From assembly GCA_021793595.1 (NCBI GenBank), contig JAJYSL010000011.1, positions 13,262-47,404 of the forward strand: a stretch of DNA of 34,143 bases, given 5' to 3'. The notes under the pieces are model-generated. The model did no database searches. It saw only the letters and a list, made by a program, of their open reading frames with translations, and was not told where the DNA came from. Source of the DNA: Acidobacteriota bacterium. Lineage in GTDB: Bacteria > Acidobacteriota > Terriglobia > Terriglobales > Acidobacteriaceae. The stretch's first letter is position 1. Each line of letters begins with the position of its first letter. Shown here in pieces: positions 1 through 8,611 of this stretch. The position numbers and the translations under genes were made by a program.

Positions 1-2
1 CG

Positions 3-2360
3 CCGGGTGGGCCGGTGGTAACGCGTCAATCTTTCGCAGACGAATACGGCAACGGCAACAAAATTCCGGCGAACATGATCGATCCGGTGGCCGCCAAGAT
101 CCAGGCTTACTTCCCAAAGCCGAACACGGCCGGGACCGTTGTCGATGGCCTGGATATGAACAACTTTTTCTATAACACACCCAGCAGTAACCCCTTCACC
201 AAATATTTTGGGCGGCTGGACTTCGACATTACCCGTCATAACCGGTTAACGGCTTCTGAAACCAGCAGCGACAACCCGGCCACGTATTTGAACCAGGGTA
301 TCTGCCCCATCAACTGCCAGCACGGCGACGTCAGCCGCGACAACGCGCAGGTTTCCGATGTATGGACCATCAACAACAACACCATCAACGAAGCTCGCAT
401 GGGCTTCACCGACCAGTTGAACTTCTTTACGCCGTACTCTCTTGGCCTGGGATTCCCGGCCAAGCTGGGATTGCTGTTCTCCAAAGCCGATACGTTCCCG
501 ACCGTGAACATCGATCAGTTCTACGGGTTGGGACCGCAATCAAACGCGGTCTACAAGGAATTCGTTTTTGACCCTTCCGATGTGGTAACGATGGTGCGCG
601 GCAAACACGTCATCCACTTCGGTGGTGAGTTCCTGATCAATCGGGCAGATTCCACCGCATGGGGCAATTTGAATGCCGCGACGGTGAATTACAACCCGGT
701 TTACACTTCAGCGACCGGCATCAGCGTCCTGACATCTCCGCCTGCGGGTGCGCCGGCGGTATCGGGCTTCGGCTATGCGGATTTCCTGTTGGGACAAACG
801 AACAGTTGGAGCGCCCAGGTGACGCCGGAGTACGGCGGCAGAATCAAACTGCCGCAGGCGTTTGTTCAAGACGACATTACCTTGCGTCCTAACCTGACCA
901 TCAATCTTGGCTTGCGCTGGCAGGGAATGACAGGATGGTCGGAAGTGAAGGGGAATGAAGCGGCCTTCGATCCTACCGTGTTGAATCCCGCGAACAATAC
1001 GCTGGGAGCCATGTGGTATGGATTCAGCCATGCCAATGGCCGCAAACGCCTGCAGGATCAGGTGTGGAGCACGTTCCTTCCGCGCGTTGGCTTCTCGTGG
1101 CAGTTGCATCCGGATACAGTTCTGCGTGGCGGTTTCGGCTTGTACGCCTATACTTGGAGTGAGGACACCTATGGCGCTGGAATGGGAAATGCCTTCGGCA
1201 GCAGCGGTAACGCCACCGATGCTACGAACGGTTTATGCCCAGTTGTTCAGCTCAGTGCCGACGGTACGACGCCGGACACGACGGATCCAGGTTGCGGAGT
1301 CGGCCAGTTCAACGGTCAAAGCATTGACTCGCTCTACCTGAATTCTCCAACCACCCCGGATGCGTTGAACGGGCAAACCGTGAGTTACAACCAGTACCAC
1401 ACTCCTGTTCCGAAGATTTATCAATATAACCTGCAGATCCAACGTCAGCTTGGCAGCAACATGGTGGCCCAGATCGCCTACGTGGGCAGCCATGGTTACA
1501 ACCTGAATTTCCCAGTGGACATTAACCAGGTACCGGAAAGCAAGCTGGGACCGAATGACAGTCCGGATGGTCGGCCTTACCCGCTGTTCCAGGGAATCAG
1601 AGGAAGCACGAACAACGCTATCTCAAACTACAATTCGCTGCAGGTGCAATTCCAAAAGCGCATGACCGCTGGTTTGGAAGTGAACGCCAACTACACCTGG
1701 TCGCACTTCCTGGACGACCAGGACTCCTCTGGATGGGGAAGCCGCGGTGGATGGCAAAATTATCAGAATGCGTTTTCACCGTCAGACAACTATGGGCCGT
1801 CCAACTTTGACATCCGCAACATGTTCAAGGCTGACGCGATCTACGAATTACCAATCGGCAAGGGACGGAAATTTCTAAACAACAACCTGATCCTGGATGA
1901 GTTGATCGGCGGATGGCTGGCGTCAGCAACATTCCAGATCCAGGGAGGCAACCCGTTCCCGCTGACAACGGGCAACGACAACACCTCCTATAACCAGACC
2001 GGCGGTTACACCCAATATCCCAACCGAATTGGAAATCCGTGGAACGTCCCAGGCGGCAGGAGCATCAACAACTGGTACAACCTGGCAGCGTTTGCGGTTC
2101 CAGCTCCTGGCACTTATGGCAACGAGCGCAGAAATACGCTGTATGGCCCAGGGCTCACGAACGTGAACTTCTCGTTGGGAAAGAACTTCATCATCTGGCG
2201 ACAGGTCAACTTCCAACTTCGTGGAGACGCAACCAACGTGCTGAACCATCCGAGCTTCGGACAGCCCGGCACAACGGTTGGGCCAGGAAGCAACGCGGAA
2301 ATCCGGTCGGTAACAGTCGGGGGCAGAACCATGCAGATCAGCGGTCGACTGTCCTTCTAA
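3..2360 (+). CDS. TonB-dependent receptor, Oar-like (5' truncated by window edge)
   Basis: This is the C-terminal part of an outer-membrane beta-barrel receptor that would import a ligand, probably a glycan fragment, using TonB energy. The frame is open from base 3, so the true start lies outside the window. About 785 residues remain of a family that usually has about 1100-1200, so the signal peptide, the carboxypeptidase-like domain and most of the plug are missing. Visible traits are alternating polar/aromatic barrel strands, the segment IQRQLGSNMVAQIAYVGSHG that is typical of acidobacterial receptors, and a final GRLSF ending in the aromatic residue used for outer-membrane insertion. A strong hairpin follows the stop, so this gene is probably transcribed separately from the GH30 gene downstream. 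The family call is firm; the ligand is unknown. Confidence 0.9.
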   Translation, partial: PGGPVVTRQSFADEYGNGNKIPANMIDPVAAKIQAYFPKPNTAGTVVDGLDMNNFFYNTPSSNPFTKYFGRLDFDITRHNRLTASETSSDNPATYLNQGICPINCQHGDVSRDNAQVSDVWTINNNTINEARMGFTDQLNFFTPYSLGLGFPAKLGLLFSKADTFPTVNIDQFYGLGPQSNAVYKEFVFDPSDVVTMVRGKHVIHFGGEFLINRADSTAWGNLNAATVNYNPVYTSATGISVLTSPPAGAPAVSGFGYADFLLGQTNSWSAQVTPEYGGRIKLPQAFVQDDITLRPNLTINLGLRWQGMTGWSEVKGNEAAFDPTVLNPANNTLGAMWYGFSHANGRKRLQDQVWSTFLPRVGFSWQLHPDTVLRGGFGLYAYTWSEDTYGAGMGNAFGSSGNATDATNGLCPVVQLSADGTTPDTTDPGCGVGQFNGQSIDSLYLNSPTTPDALNGQTVSYNQYHTPVPKIYQYNLQIQRQLGSNMVAQIAYVGSHGYNLNFPVDINQVPESKLGPNDSPDGRPYPLFQGIRGSTNNAISNYNSLQVQFQKRMTAGLEVNANYTWSHFLDDQDSSGWGSRGGWQNYQNAFSPSDNYGPSNFDIRNMFKADAIYELPIGKGRKFLNNNLILDELIGGWLASATFQIQGGNPFPLTTGNDNTSYNQTGGYTQYPNRIGNPWNVPGGRSINNWYNLAAFAVPAPGTYGNERRNTLYGPGLTNVNFSLGKNFIIWRQVNFQLRGDATNVLNHPSFGQPGTTVGPGSNAEIRSVTVGGRTMQISGRLSF

Positions 2361-2380
2361 ACCGGGAGCAATCCTCAACT

Positions 2381-2415
2381 TTGAAAAGGACGGTGAATTT
2401 CGCCGTCCTTTTCAA
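2381..2415 (+). terminator. Intrinsic terminator after the TonB receptor gene
   Basis: A perfect 13-bp inverted repeat, TTGAAAAGGACGG and CCGTCCTTTTCAA, flanks a 9-base loop and starts 20 bases after the stop codon. The right arm carries the T-rich end (CCTTTTC). The left arm is A-rich, so the structure could also stop transcription from the other strand. No long T run follows the stem, so termination strength is inferred from stem length. Confidence 0.8.
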
Positions 2416-2592
2416 TTGCGGTCATAAGGCATTAGGTCCGAGCACCCCTTTGTTATGGAGTTTGCGCGGATTCCAAGCGAATGATCTTACGGATCGCTGC
2501 CCGCGCTACCAACAGAATCCGGGTGAAACGTAATTTTTGCGAATCGTAACTCTACAATTCATACTGCCCAGTGGGCGGCGTAGGAGGCTATC

Positions 2593-4002
2593 ATGAAATT
2601 GAAATCGATCGTACATCCATTATTTGCCTTTGTGGCTCTTGTGCCTTTTGCGGCCTGCACCTTGAGGGCGCAAAAGGCGAGCGTCTGGCTAACAACCCCC
2701 GACAAGTCTTCGCTGGTGGCACAGCAACCGAATGGGCTGCAATTCTCGCAGCCTCAGAAAGATGTGCCCACGATTGCAGTGGACGATGCAAAGAAGTTTC
2801 AGACGGTCGACGGATTCGGGTTCGCCTTGACAGGTGGCAGCGCGCAGCTGCTGATGCACATGTCTGCGCCGGCAAGAGCTTCCCTGCTGAAGCAACTTTT
2901 TTCGAATGATGGCGACGGCATCGGCGTGAGCTATCTTCGGGTGAGCATCGGCTCGTCTGACATGAATGCCAACGTGTATTCCTACGACGATATGCCGGCG
3001 GGTGAAACGGATCCGACGCTGGCGAAGTTCAGCCTGGCGCCGGATGAAGTCGATGTGATTCCCGCTTTAAAGGAAATTCTGGCGCTCAATCCAAACATTA
3101 AAATCCTGGGATCTCCGTGGTCCGCTCCTGCATGGATGAAAACCAACGGTAAGTCAAAGGGTGGCACACTGAAGCCGGAATACTACAAAGCGTACGCGCA
3201 GTATTTTGTGAAGTATGTAGAAGGCATGAAGGCTGCGGGCATCACGATTGACGCCATTACGGTACAGAATGAGCCGCTGAATCCGAAGAACACGCCCAGC
3301 ATGGTGATGTTTGCCAAGCAGGAAGATACCTTCATCAAGGATGCATTGGGGCCTGCCTTCAAGAAGGCGCATATCCGGACGAAGATTCTGATCTACGACC
3401 ACAATCCCGACGTCACCTCGTACGCGCTGTCAATTTTGAGAGATCCGGATGCCAGCAAGTATGTCGATGGATCGGCCTGGCATTTATACGGCGGAGCCAT
3501 CACGGCTTTGACCGAAGTACATGACGCGTTTCCGAATAAGAACATCTATTTTACGGAGCAATCGATTACCGGCGGGCACCACGATACCGGCATCGATATT
3601 TCAGAGCCCGTCAGCTCCGTGGTGATTGGCGCCACCCGGAATTGGAGCAAAAACGTCCTTCTGTGGAATCTGGCGGCCGATCCTGAAGACGGACCGCACA
3701 CCAACGACGGCGGATGCGGCTCCTGTTCAGGTGCAATCACTCTGGATGGCGACAACGCCACGCTGAATGTTGCCTATTACGTGATCGCGCAGGTTTCCAA
3801 GTTTGTTCCGCCGGGCTCGGTTCGGGTCGAGTCCAATGACATTGAACAATTGGCGAACGTGGCATTCCGCACGCCGGACGGAAAAATGGTGCTGATCGTT
3901 TCCAATACCGGGAATTTTCCGACGACGTTCAACGTCAGTTATCACGGCAAGGCGATGACGGCGACGTTGCCCGATGGGGATGTCGCAACCTATGTCTGGT
4001 AG
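2593..4002 (+). CDS. Secreted GH30-family glycoside hydrolase
   Basis: A retaining glycosidase of the GH30 family (glucosylceramidase / beta-1,6-glucanase type), predicted to act outside the cytoplasm. The 469-residue protein starts with a signal peptide (about residues 1-27). The GH30 barrel follows from VDGFGFALTGG (about 72-82), through RVSIGSSD and SPWSAPAWMK. The acid/base is Glu227 in VQNEP and the nucleophile is Glu322 in YFTEQS. The 95-residue spacing fits the family, and a short beta-sandwich closes the C-terminus. The start is fixed by AGGAGG at 2582-2587, five bases before the ATG. The next gene begins 48 bases after the stop on the same strand, so the two are probably co-transcribed. 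Subfamily and substrate (beta-1,6-glucan, glucosylceramide or xylan) cannot be read with certainty. Confidence 0.93.
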   Translation: MKLKSIVHPLFAFVALVPFAACTLRAQKASVWLTTPDKSSLVAQQPNGLQFSQPQKDVPTIAVDDAKKFQTVDGFGFALTGGSAQLLMHMSAPARASLLKQLFSNDGDGIGVSYLRVSIGSSDMNANVYSYDDMPAGETDPTLAKFSLAPDEVDVIPALKEILALNPNIKILGSPWSAPAWMKTNGKSKGGTLKPEYYKAYAQYFVKYVEGMKAAGITIDAITVQNEPLNPKNTPSMVMFAKQEDTFIKDALGPAFKKAHIRTKILIYDHNPDVTSYALSILRDPDASKYVDGSAWHLYGGAITALTEVHDAFPNKNIYFTEQSITGGHHDTGIDISEPVSSVVIGATRNWSKNVLLWNLAADPEDGPHTNDGGCGSCSGAITLDGDNATLNVAYYVIAQVSKFVPPGSVRVESNDIEQLANVAFRTPDGKMVLIVSNTGNFPTTFNVSYHGKAMTATLPDGDVATYVW

Positions 4003-4050
4003 TCCACCAGATTTGTAACGGACGCATGCAAACGTTGTGGGAGGGAGTCC

Positions 4051-6996
4051 ATGAAGATTGGATCAATCAAGTCTGCTGTGTTGTTGATCCTGGCATTGCT
4101 GATTGCGATGCCGTTGTTGGCTGCCTCCTACTACCCCGTTCGTCTGGACGATCCGACGGCAGTGTATCTAACGCCGGACAAATTTCCTGTTCATGGAGAC
4201 GGAGTCGCCGACGATAGCGCCGCCATTCAGCAGGCCATCGATCAGGTTGAGGCCACGACGAAACAAGGCATCGTCTTCATTCCGTCGGGGCGTTATCGCA
4301 TTACAAAGACCATTTATGTGTGGCCGGCTGTACGCGTGATCGGATATGGGCCGACGCGACCGGTGTTGGTGCTGGGAAAAGATACCCCTGGCTTTCAGCA
4401 GGGCATCGGCTACATGGTGCTGTTCGCGGGCGGCAGACACCCCTATTTTCACCATGGGCCTTTCCCGGGCACTGCGCCGCCGACAGAAGTCGAGGACGCG
4501 AATCCGGGAACCTTTTATTCCGCGATGAGCAACATCGATTTTGAAGTTCAGGATGGCAATCCGGCTGCCGTCGGAATTCGCTTCCACGTGGCGCAGCACT
4601 GTTTTCTGACCCACATGGATTTTCACATCGGTTCGGGCCTGGCTGCGCTGAAAGACATTGGGAACGAGGCTGAAGATTTACATTTCTACGGCGGCCAGTA
4701 CGGAATCATCACGGAGAGGCCCTCGCCCGGCTGGCAATTCACGCTGCTCGACTCGACATTTGAAGGCCAGAGCGTGGCTGCTATCCAGGAGCACGAAGCC
4801 GGGTTGACGCTGGACCATGATGAATTTCGAAAAGTGCCGACGGCGATCTCCATCGATCCCGGATATTCCGATGAGCTGTGGGTGAAGAATTCACGCTTTC
4901 AGGACATCAGCGGTCCAGCCGTCATCATCAGCAACGAGAACAACCCGCGAACGGAGATCAACCTGCAGGGAATTGTTTGCAGGCATGTGCCGCAGTTTGC
5001 GCTGTTTCGCGAGAGTAGAAAGAAAGTCGCCGGGCCGGGAGAGATGTATCGGGTGCAGGCTTTTTCGCACGGCCTGACCATCGCCGATCTGGATGCGCCC
5101 GCGAAAATCGAAACTTCGTTCCAGACGGTTCCGCTGACCGAGTTGCCCGCCGTGGATTCGCCGGTAATTCGCAATCTTCCGCCGCGCGATACGTGGGTGA
5201 ACCTACATACTCTGGGAGCCAAGGGCGATGGCGTGACGGATGATACCGCCGCGATTCGACGGGCGATCGACGAGCACGCGACGATCTATATTCCTTCGGG
5301 GCACTATATCGTCAGCGACAGCCTCATGCTGAAGCCGGACACGGTCCTGATCGGATTGCATCCCAGTACGACCCAGTTCGATCTGCCCGACTCTACGCCG
5401 GGATTTCAAGGTGTTGGCAATGCAAAGCCGTTGCTGGAGACACCTAAGGGCGGATCCAATATAGTGACGGGGTTTGGGATCTACACCAATGGCATCAACA
5501 GTCGCGCCGCCGGCGTGATGTGGATGGCTGGCGAGAATTCCCTGATGGACGATGTGCGTTTTTTGGGCGGCCATGGCACCAATCGCATCGATGGGATGCG
5601 CGTCAATCCTTATAACAATACGCATACCGCTGACCCGGACATTCATCGCCGCTGGGACGCGCAATATCCCAGCCTGTGGATTACGAACGGCGGGGGCGGT
5701 ACGTTCGCCGACATCTGGACGCCCGACACGTATGCGCAGGCGGGCATGTACATCTCCAACACCTCGACGCCGGGGCATGTGTATGAGCTTTCCAGCGAGC
5801 ATCATGTGAGGAATGAGATTGTGCTGCGCCATGTTTCAAACTGGGAGATTGATTCGCTGCAGACGGAAGAGGAGTGGGGGGAGGGTCCCTTTGCGCTTCC
5901 GCTCGAGATTGACGACTCCAGCAATATTACCGTGGCCAACTTCCATTCCTACCGGGTCATCGCGAGCTATCAGCCCTCCCCTTACGCTGTGCGCGTCGCC
6001 CGGTCCAGTGATATTCAGTTCAAGAATCTGCACGTGAATAGTAACAGCAAAGTTACCTTCGACAACTCCGTCTTCGACCAGACCTATGACGTGCAGGTGC
6101 GCTACCGCGAACTGGCATCGCTTTCCATTTCCGGGAAGAGGCCGGAGCCGCGGGAGCTTGCGCCTGCGCCGGTACTGGCAGAAGGAGCGAAGCTCGAAAA
6201 ACTGTGCAGCGGGTTTTTCACCATCTCGGGAGCGGCGGTGGACGCGCAGGGACGCCTCTATTTCGTCGATACGCATTGGCAGAGGATTTATCGCTGGACT
6301 CCGGAAACACACGATCTGAAAATCCTCCGGGACAACTCCCTGAAGCCGACCCAGCTTGCAATGGATCGGGCCGGAAATCTGATGGTGATTTCCTACACGG
6401 GCAAAGGCACGGTGTATACGTTCCGGCCAGACGCGCTCGATGGCACAATTTCACTCCTCCAGCCGGTCGCAGCGGCTCAGCATCCGGGAATGACAGCAGT
6501 TCTCCCGGTCGACTACTGGGGCAGCCATAATTTTGTTCAGCAGGTGACGACGCCAAGGCAGTACCAATTCATTTCCCCGGACGGGACTACCTTTATTCCC
6601 GCCGGCAAGGACTTTATCGATGGAGCGACCAACTGGGGCGTGAAAATGTCGGACGTTTTGCGCGCGTTCAGCCTGGCAAAGGCCGTTCCGGGACGCCCGT
6701 TCTACGTCAGTGAAGAGTCCGAACAGAAGACCTATTCCGGAAGCGTCAGTCAGGATGGCACGCTTTCAAACCTGAGGCAGTTCGCTGAGCAGGGGGGAGA
6801 AAGTGTCATCCAGGACAGCAAGGGAAACGTCTACCTGGCAGCGGGAAACATCTTTATTTATGACCCCAGCGGCAAACAAATCGGCACCATCGACGTTCCA
6901 GAGCGCCCGATTGACCTGATCTTTGGCGGCACGGATGGCAAGACACTTTTCATCCTGACACATAGCTCTCTCTACTCGATTCAATCCCGCTTCTAG
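4051..6996 (+). CDS. Secreted tandem beta-helix (pectate-lyase superfamily, GH55-like) protein with C-terminal propeller
   Basis: A large 981-residue secreted protein, probably a carbohydrate-active enzyme. A signal peptide covers about residues 1-25. Two pectate-lyase-superfamily beta-helix starts are visible: HGDGVADDSAAIQQAID with IFIPSGRY-like strands near residue 50, and LGAKGDGVTDDTAAIRRAI near residue 385. Two such helices in one chain is the layout of GH55 exo-beta-1,3-glucanases. From about residue 715 the chain changes to an SMP-30/NHL-like propeller (ISGAAVDAQGRLYFVDTHW, then MDRAGNLMVISYTGKG). A GGGAGGGAG-type ribosome site lies just before the ATG. It probably shares an mRNA with the GH30 gene. 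The enzymatic activity is inferred from fold and context; I could not assign catalytic residues. Confidence 0.8.
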   Translation: MKIGSIKSAVLLILALLIAMPLLAASYYPVRLDDPTAVYLTPDKFPVHGDGVADDSAAIQQAIDQVEATTKQGIVFIPSGRYRITKTIYVWPAVRVIGYGPTRPVLVLGKDTPGFQQGIGYMVLFAGGRHPYFHHGPFPGTAPPTEVEDANPGTFYSAMSNIDFEVQDGNPAAVGIRFHVAQHCFLTHMDFHIGSGLAALKDIGNEAEDLHFYGGQYGIITERPSPGWQFTLLDSTFEGQSVAAIQEHEAGLTLDHDEFRKVPTAISIDPGYSDELWVKNSRFQDISGPAVIISNENNPRTEINLQGIVCRHVPQFALFRESRKKVAGPGEMYRVQAFSHGLTIADLDAPAKIETSFQTVPLTELPAVDSPVIRNLPPRDTWVNLHTLGAKGDGVTDDTAAIRRAIDEHATIYIPSGHYIVSDSLMLKPDTVLIGLHPSTTQFDLPDSTPGFQGVGNAKPLLETPKGGSNIVTGFGIYTNGINSRAAGVMWMAGENSLMDDVRFLGGHGTNRIDGMRVNPYNNTHTADPDIHRRWDAQYPSLWITNGGGGTFADIWTPDTYAQAGMYISNTSTPGHVYELSSEHHVRNEIVLRHVSNWEIDSLQTEEEWGEGPFALPLEIDDSSNITVANFHSYRVIASYQPSPYAVRVARSSDIQFKNLHVNSNSKVTFDNSVFDQTYDVQVRYRELASLSISGKRPEPRELAPAPVLAEGAKLEKLCSGFFTISGAAVDAQGRLYFVDTHWQRIYRWTPETHDLKILRDNSLKPTQLAMDRAGNLMVISYTGKGTVYTFRPDALDGTISLLQPVAAAQHPGMTAVLPVDYWGSHNFVQQVTTPRQYQFISPDGTTFIPAGKDFIDGATNWGVKMSDVLRAFSLAKAVPGRPFYVSEESEQKTYSGSVSQDGTLSNLRQFAEQGGESVIQDSKGNVYLAAGNIFIYDPSGKQIGTIDVPERPIDLIFGGTDGKTLFILTHSSLYSIQSRF

Positions 6997-7030
6997 CCGC
7001 CCTTCACTGTCATCGCCACTGAGCCTGTTT

Positions 7031-7046
7031 CGTGACGTGCGTCACA
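7031..7046 (+). promoter_or_regulatory. CRP/FNR-type operator candidate upstream of the nine-gene operon
   Basis: CGTGACGTGCGTCACA matches the CRP-family consensus TGTGA-N6-TCACA at all but its first base and contains a perfect GTGACG/CGTCAC dyad. Its centre is 41.5 bases upstream of the start site predicted from the -10 box at 7068-7073, the position used by class II activators. The motif also sits inside a larger inverted repeat (AGCCTGT at 7022-7028 and ACAGGCT at 7044-7050). That repeat could form a hairpin acting as a terminator for the upstream gene, although no T run follows it. The factor that binds is unknown. Confidence 0.5.
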
Positions 7047-7067
7047 GGCTAATGTGCAATTTCTTCC

Positions 7068-7073
7068 TATACT
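7068..7073 (+). promoter_or_regulatory. Putative -10 element of the redox operon promoter
   Basis: TATACT differs from the sigma-70 -10 consensus at one base. No recognisable -35 hexamer lies 16-18 bases upstream (CAGGCT at 17 bases), which fits a promoter that needs an activator at the adjacent CRP-like site. The predicted start near 7080 would leave a leader of about 60 bases before the first gene. This is inference from motif spacing only. Confidence 0.4.
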
Positions 7074-7140
7074 TTTCAATACCGTCTGCAGAAAAGAACG
7101 CTCCCAGCGGATTTCCGCGTCGAACGCTCGGATTTGAAGC

Positions 7141-8604
7141 ATGAAGCTATTGTGGACTACGTTGGTAGCCGGTTTATTCCTAGCACTGTGCACGTTGCAT
7201 AGAGCCTCAGGAGCAGCCGCAAGCCCGGTCGCGTCCATTGGACCCACCCATGTTCCATCGCATCCAGCGATCGTATTCGTCGAAGCGCCCACTGTGAGGT
7301 CCACCAGTTTGACTCAGCGCTTCCCGCAAGGGAGCCGCCTGGTGCGACTGCGCCGCGGCGATGGGCCGGCATCTGCATTTCCGCTCACCCCAGGATTCTT
7401 TGCCGCCGCCGATCCCCAGGTCTCCTTCGACGGAAGCCGCATTCTTTTTTCAGCCCGGAGGGCTAGAGGCGATTCCTGGCAGATATGGGAGATGGCAGTG
7501 GATGGTTCGGGACTGAGACAGATCACACAAGGCGCGGGAGATTGCCTCGAACCCAAGTACTTGCCGCAAAACCGGATTGTCTATACCTTCGTCAGCGGAC
7601 ATGGCACTCTGCCCGGGTCGGCGGTCTATGTGAGCCGGATGGATGGATCGGACGCTCATCCCATCACGTTTGGACCGGGAAATTTTCAGGTGGAGACGGT
7701 GCTGCGCAGCGGACGCATCCTGGTCTCGGCCGAGTCGCTGCTGGTTCCGGGTGCCAGCGCAAAAAGATTGCGTACGCTGTTCACGCTGCGACCGGATGGA
7801 TCGGGCCTGGCGCTGCTTCGAGATGACGCAACGGCCAATAAGAACCGCAGCGGTGCGATCGAGTTGGCGGACGGAACCATTCTGTTTCTGGAGGCAGCCG
7901 GAGATTCTGCGGATGGACAGCTGGCATCCATCCGGCAGGGGGCGTTGCACGCCTCCAGCCTTACGAAGGCACCCTCGAATTATGCCTCGGTGGAACAACT
8001 TGATGATGCGACTTTAATCGTCGCCGAGCGGAATTCGGCGCGCTCACATCATGGCAATTTTGACCTTTACACATTCGATTGGGGCAGCAAATCGATAGGA
8101 AAGTTGCTGTATCACAACGCAAAGGAGTCCAGTGTGCAGGCGGTCGCCCTGGTTCCACATGCGCTGCCGCAAATCTACTGGAGCATTCTTCATCCAACCG
8201 CGCAAACCGGGCGCATTCTCTGTTTGGACTCCTATATTTCACAAGATGTGGCGAGCGGCCGCCTGGCAGGACGCATCGCAAGTGTTCGCGTTCTGACCCT
8301 CGAGCAGCCGAGCAACCATGAACGAATCGTGGGAGACGCACCGGTTGAATCCGACGGATCGTTTTATGCCACGGTTCCGGCGGATGCGCCGATTCGAGTC
8401 GAGCTGCTGGGAACCAAGGGAGAGATCCTGCACGCGCAGCGTAGCTGGATCTGGGTGCGCAATGGCGAAGACCGCGGCTGCCAGGGATGTCATGACAGTC
8501 CGGCTCTCGCGCCCGCAAATCATTTTCCGCTGGCGCTGCGACGCTTTGATACGCCCACGCCGCTCGGCAGCGTATTGCACGCGCAACGCGTGGGGCAACC
8601 GTGA
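7141..8604 (+). CDS. HzsA-like / PD40 beta-propeller protein with one c-type haem motif
   Basis: An exported 487-residue protein, probably involved in periplasmic electron transfer. A signal peptide (about residues 1-25, ending ASGA) is followed by propeller blades of TolB/PD40 type: SFDGSRILFSARRA, IWEMAVDGSGLRQITQ, PQNRIVYTF, VYVSRMDGSDAHPIT. Near the C-terminus a CQGCH haem-attachment motif occurs at Cys447-His451. Propeller followed by CxxCH resembles proteins annotated as hydrazine synthase alpha-subunit-like in non-anammox bacteria. That name reflects architecture, and nothing here suggests hydrazine chemistry. It is the first gene of a nine-gene operon, and the next gene begins 7 bases after its stop. 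The ribosome site is weak. Domain call good, function unknown. Confidence 0.8.
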   Translation: MKLLWTTLVAGLFLALCTLHRASGAAASPVASIGPTHVPSHPAIVFVEAPTVRSTSLTQRFPQGSRLVRLRRGDGPASAFPLTPGFFAAADPQVSFDGSRILFSARRARGDSWQIWEMAVDGSGLRQITQGAGDCLEPKYLPQNRIVYTFVSGHGTLPGSAVYVSRMDGSDAHPITFGPGNFQVETVLRSGRILVSAESLLVPGASAKRLRTLFTLRPDGSGLALLRDDATANKNRSGAIELADGTILFLEAAGDSADGQLASIRQGALHASSLTKAPSNYASVEQLDDATLIVAERNSARSHHGNFDLYTFDWGSKSIGKLLYHNAKESSVQAVALVPHALPQIYWSILHPTAQTGRILCLDSYISQDVASGRLAGRIASVRVLTLEQPSNHERIVGDAPVESDGSFYATVPADAPIRVELLGTKGEILHAQRSWIWVRNGEDRGCQGCHDSPALAPANHFPLALRRFDTPTPLGSVLHAQRVGQP

Positions 8605-8611
8605 GACAACA

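Noticed and set aside
7141..8604. Hydrazine synthase, implying anammox-type metabolism
   Set aside because: Only the propeller-plus-CxxCH layout is shared; a single haem motif and no hydrazine-synthase beta/gamma or hydrazine dehydrogenase genes are present.
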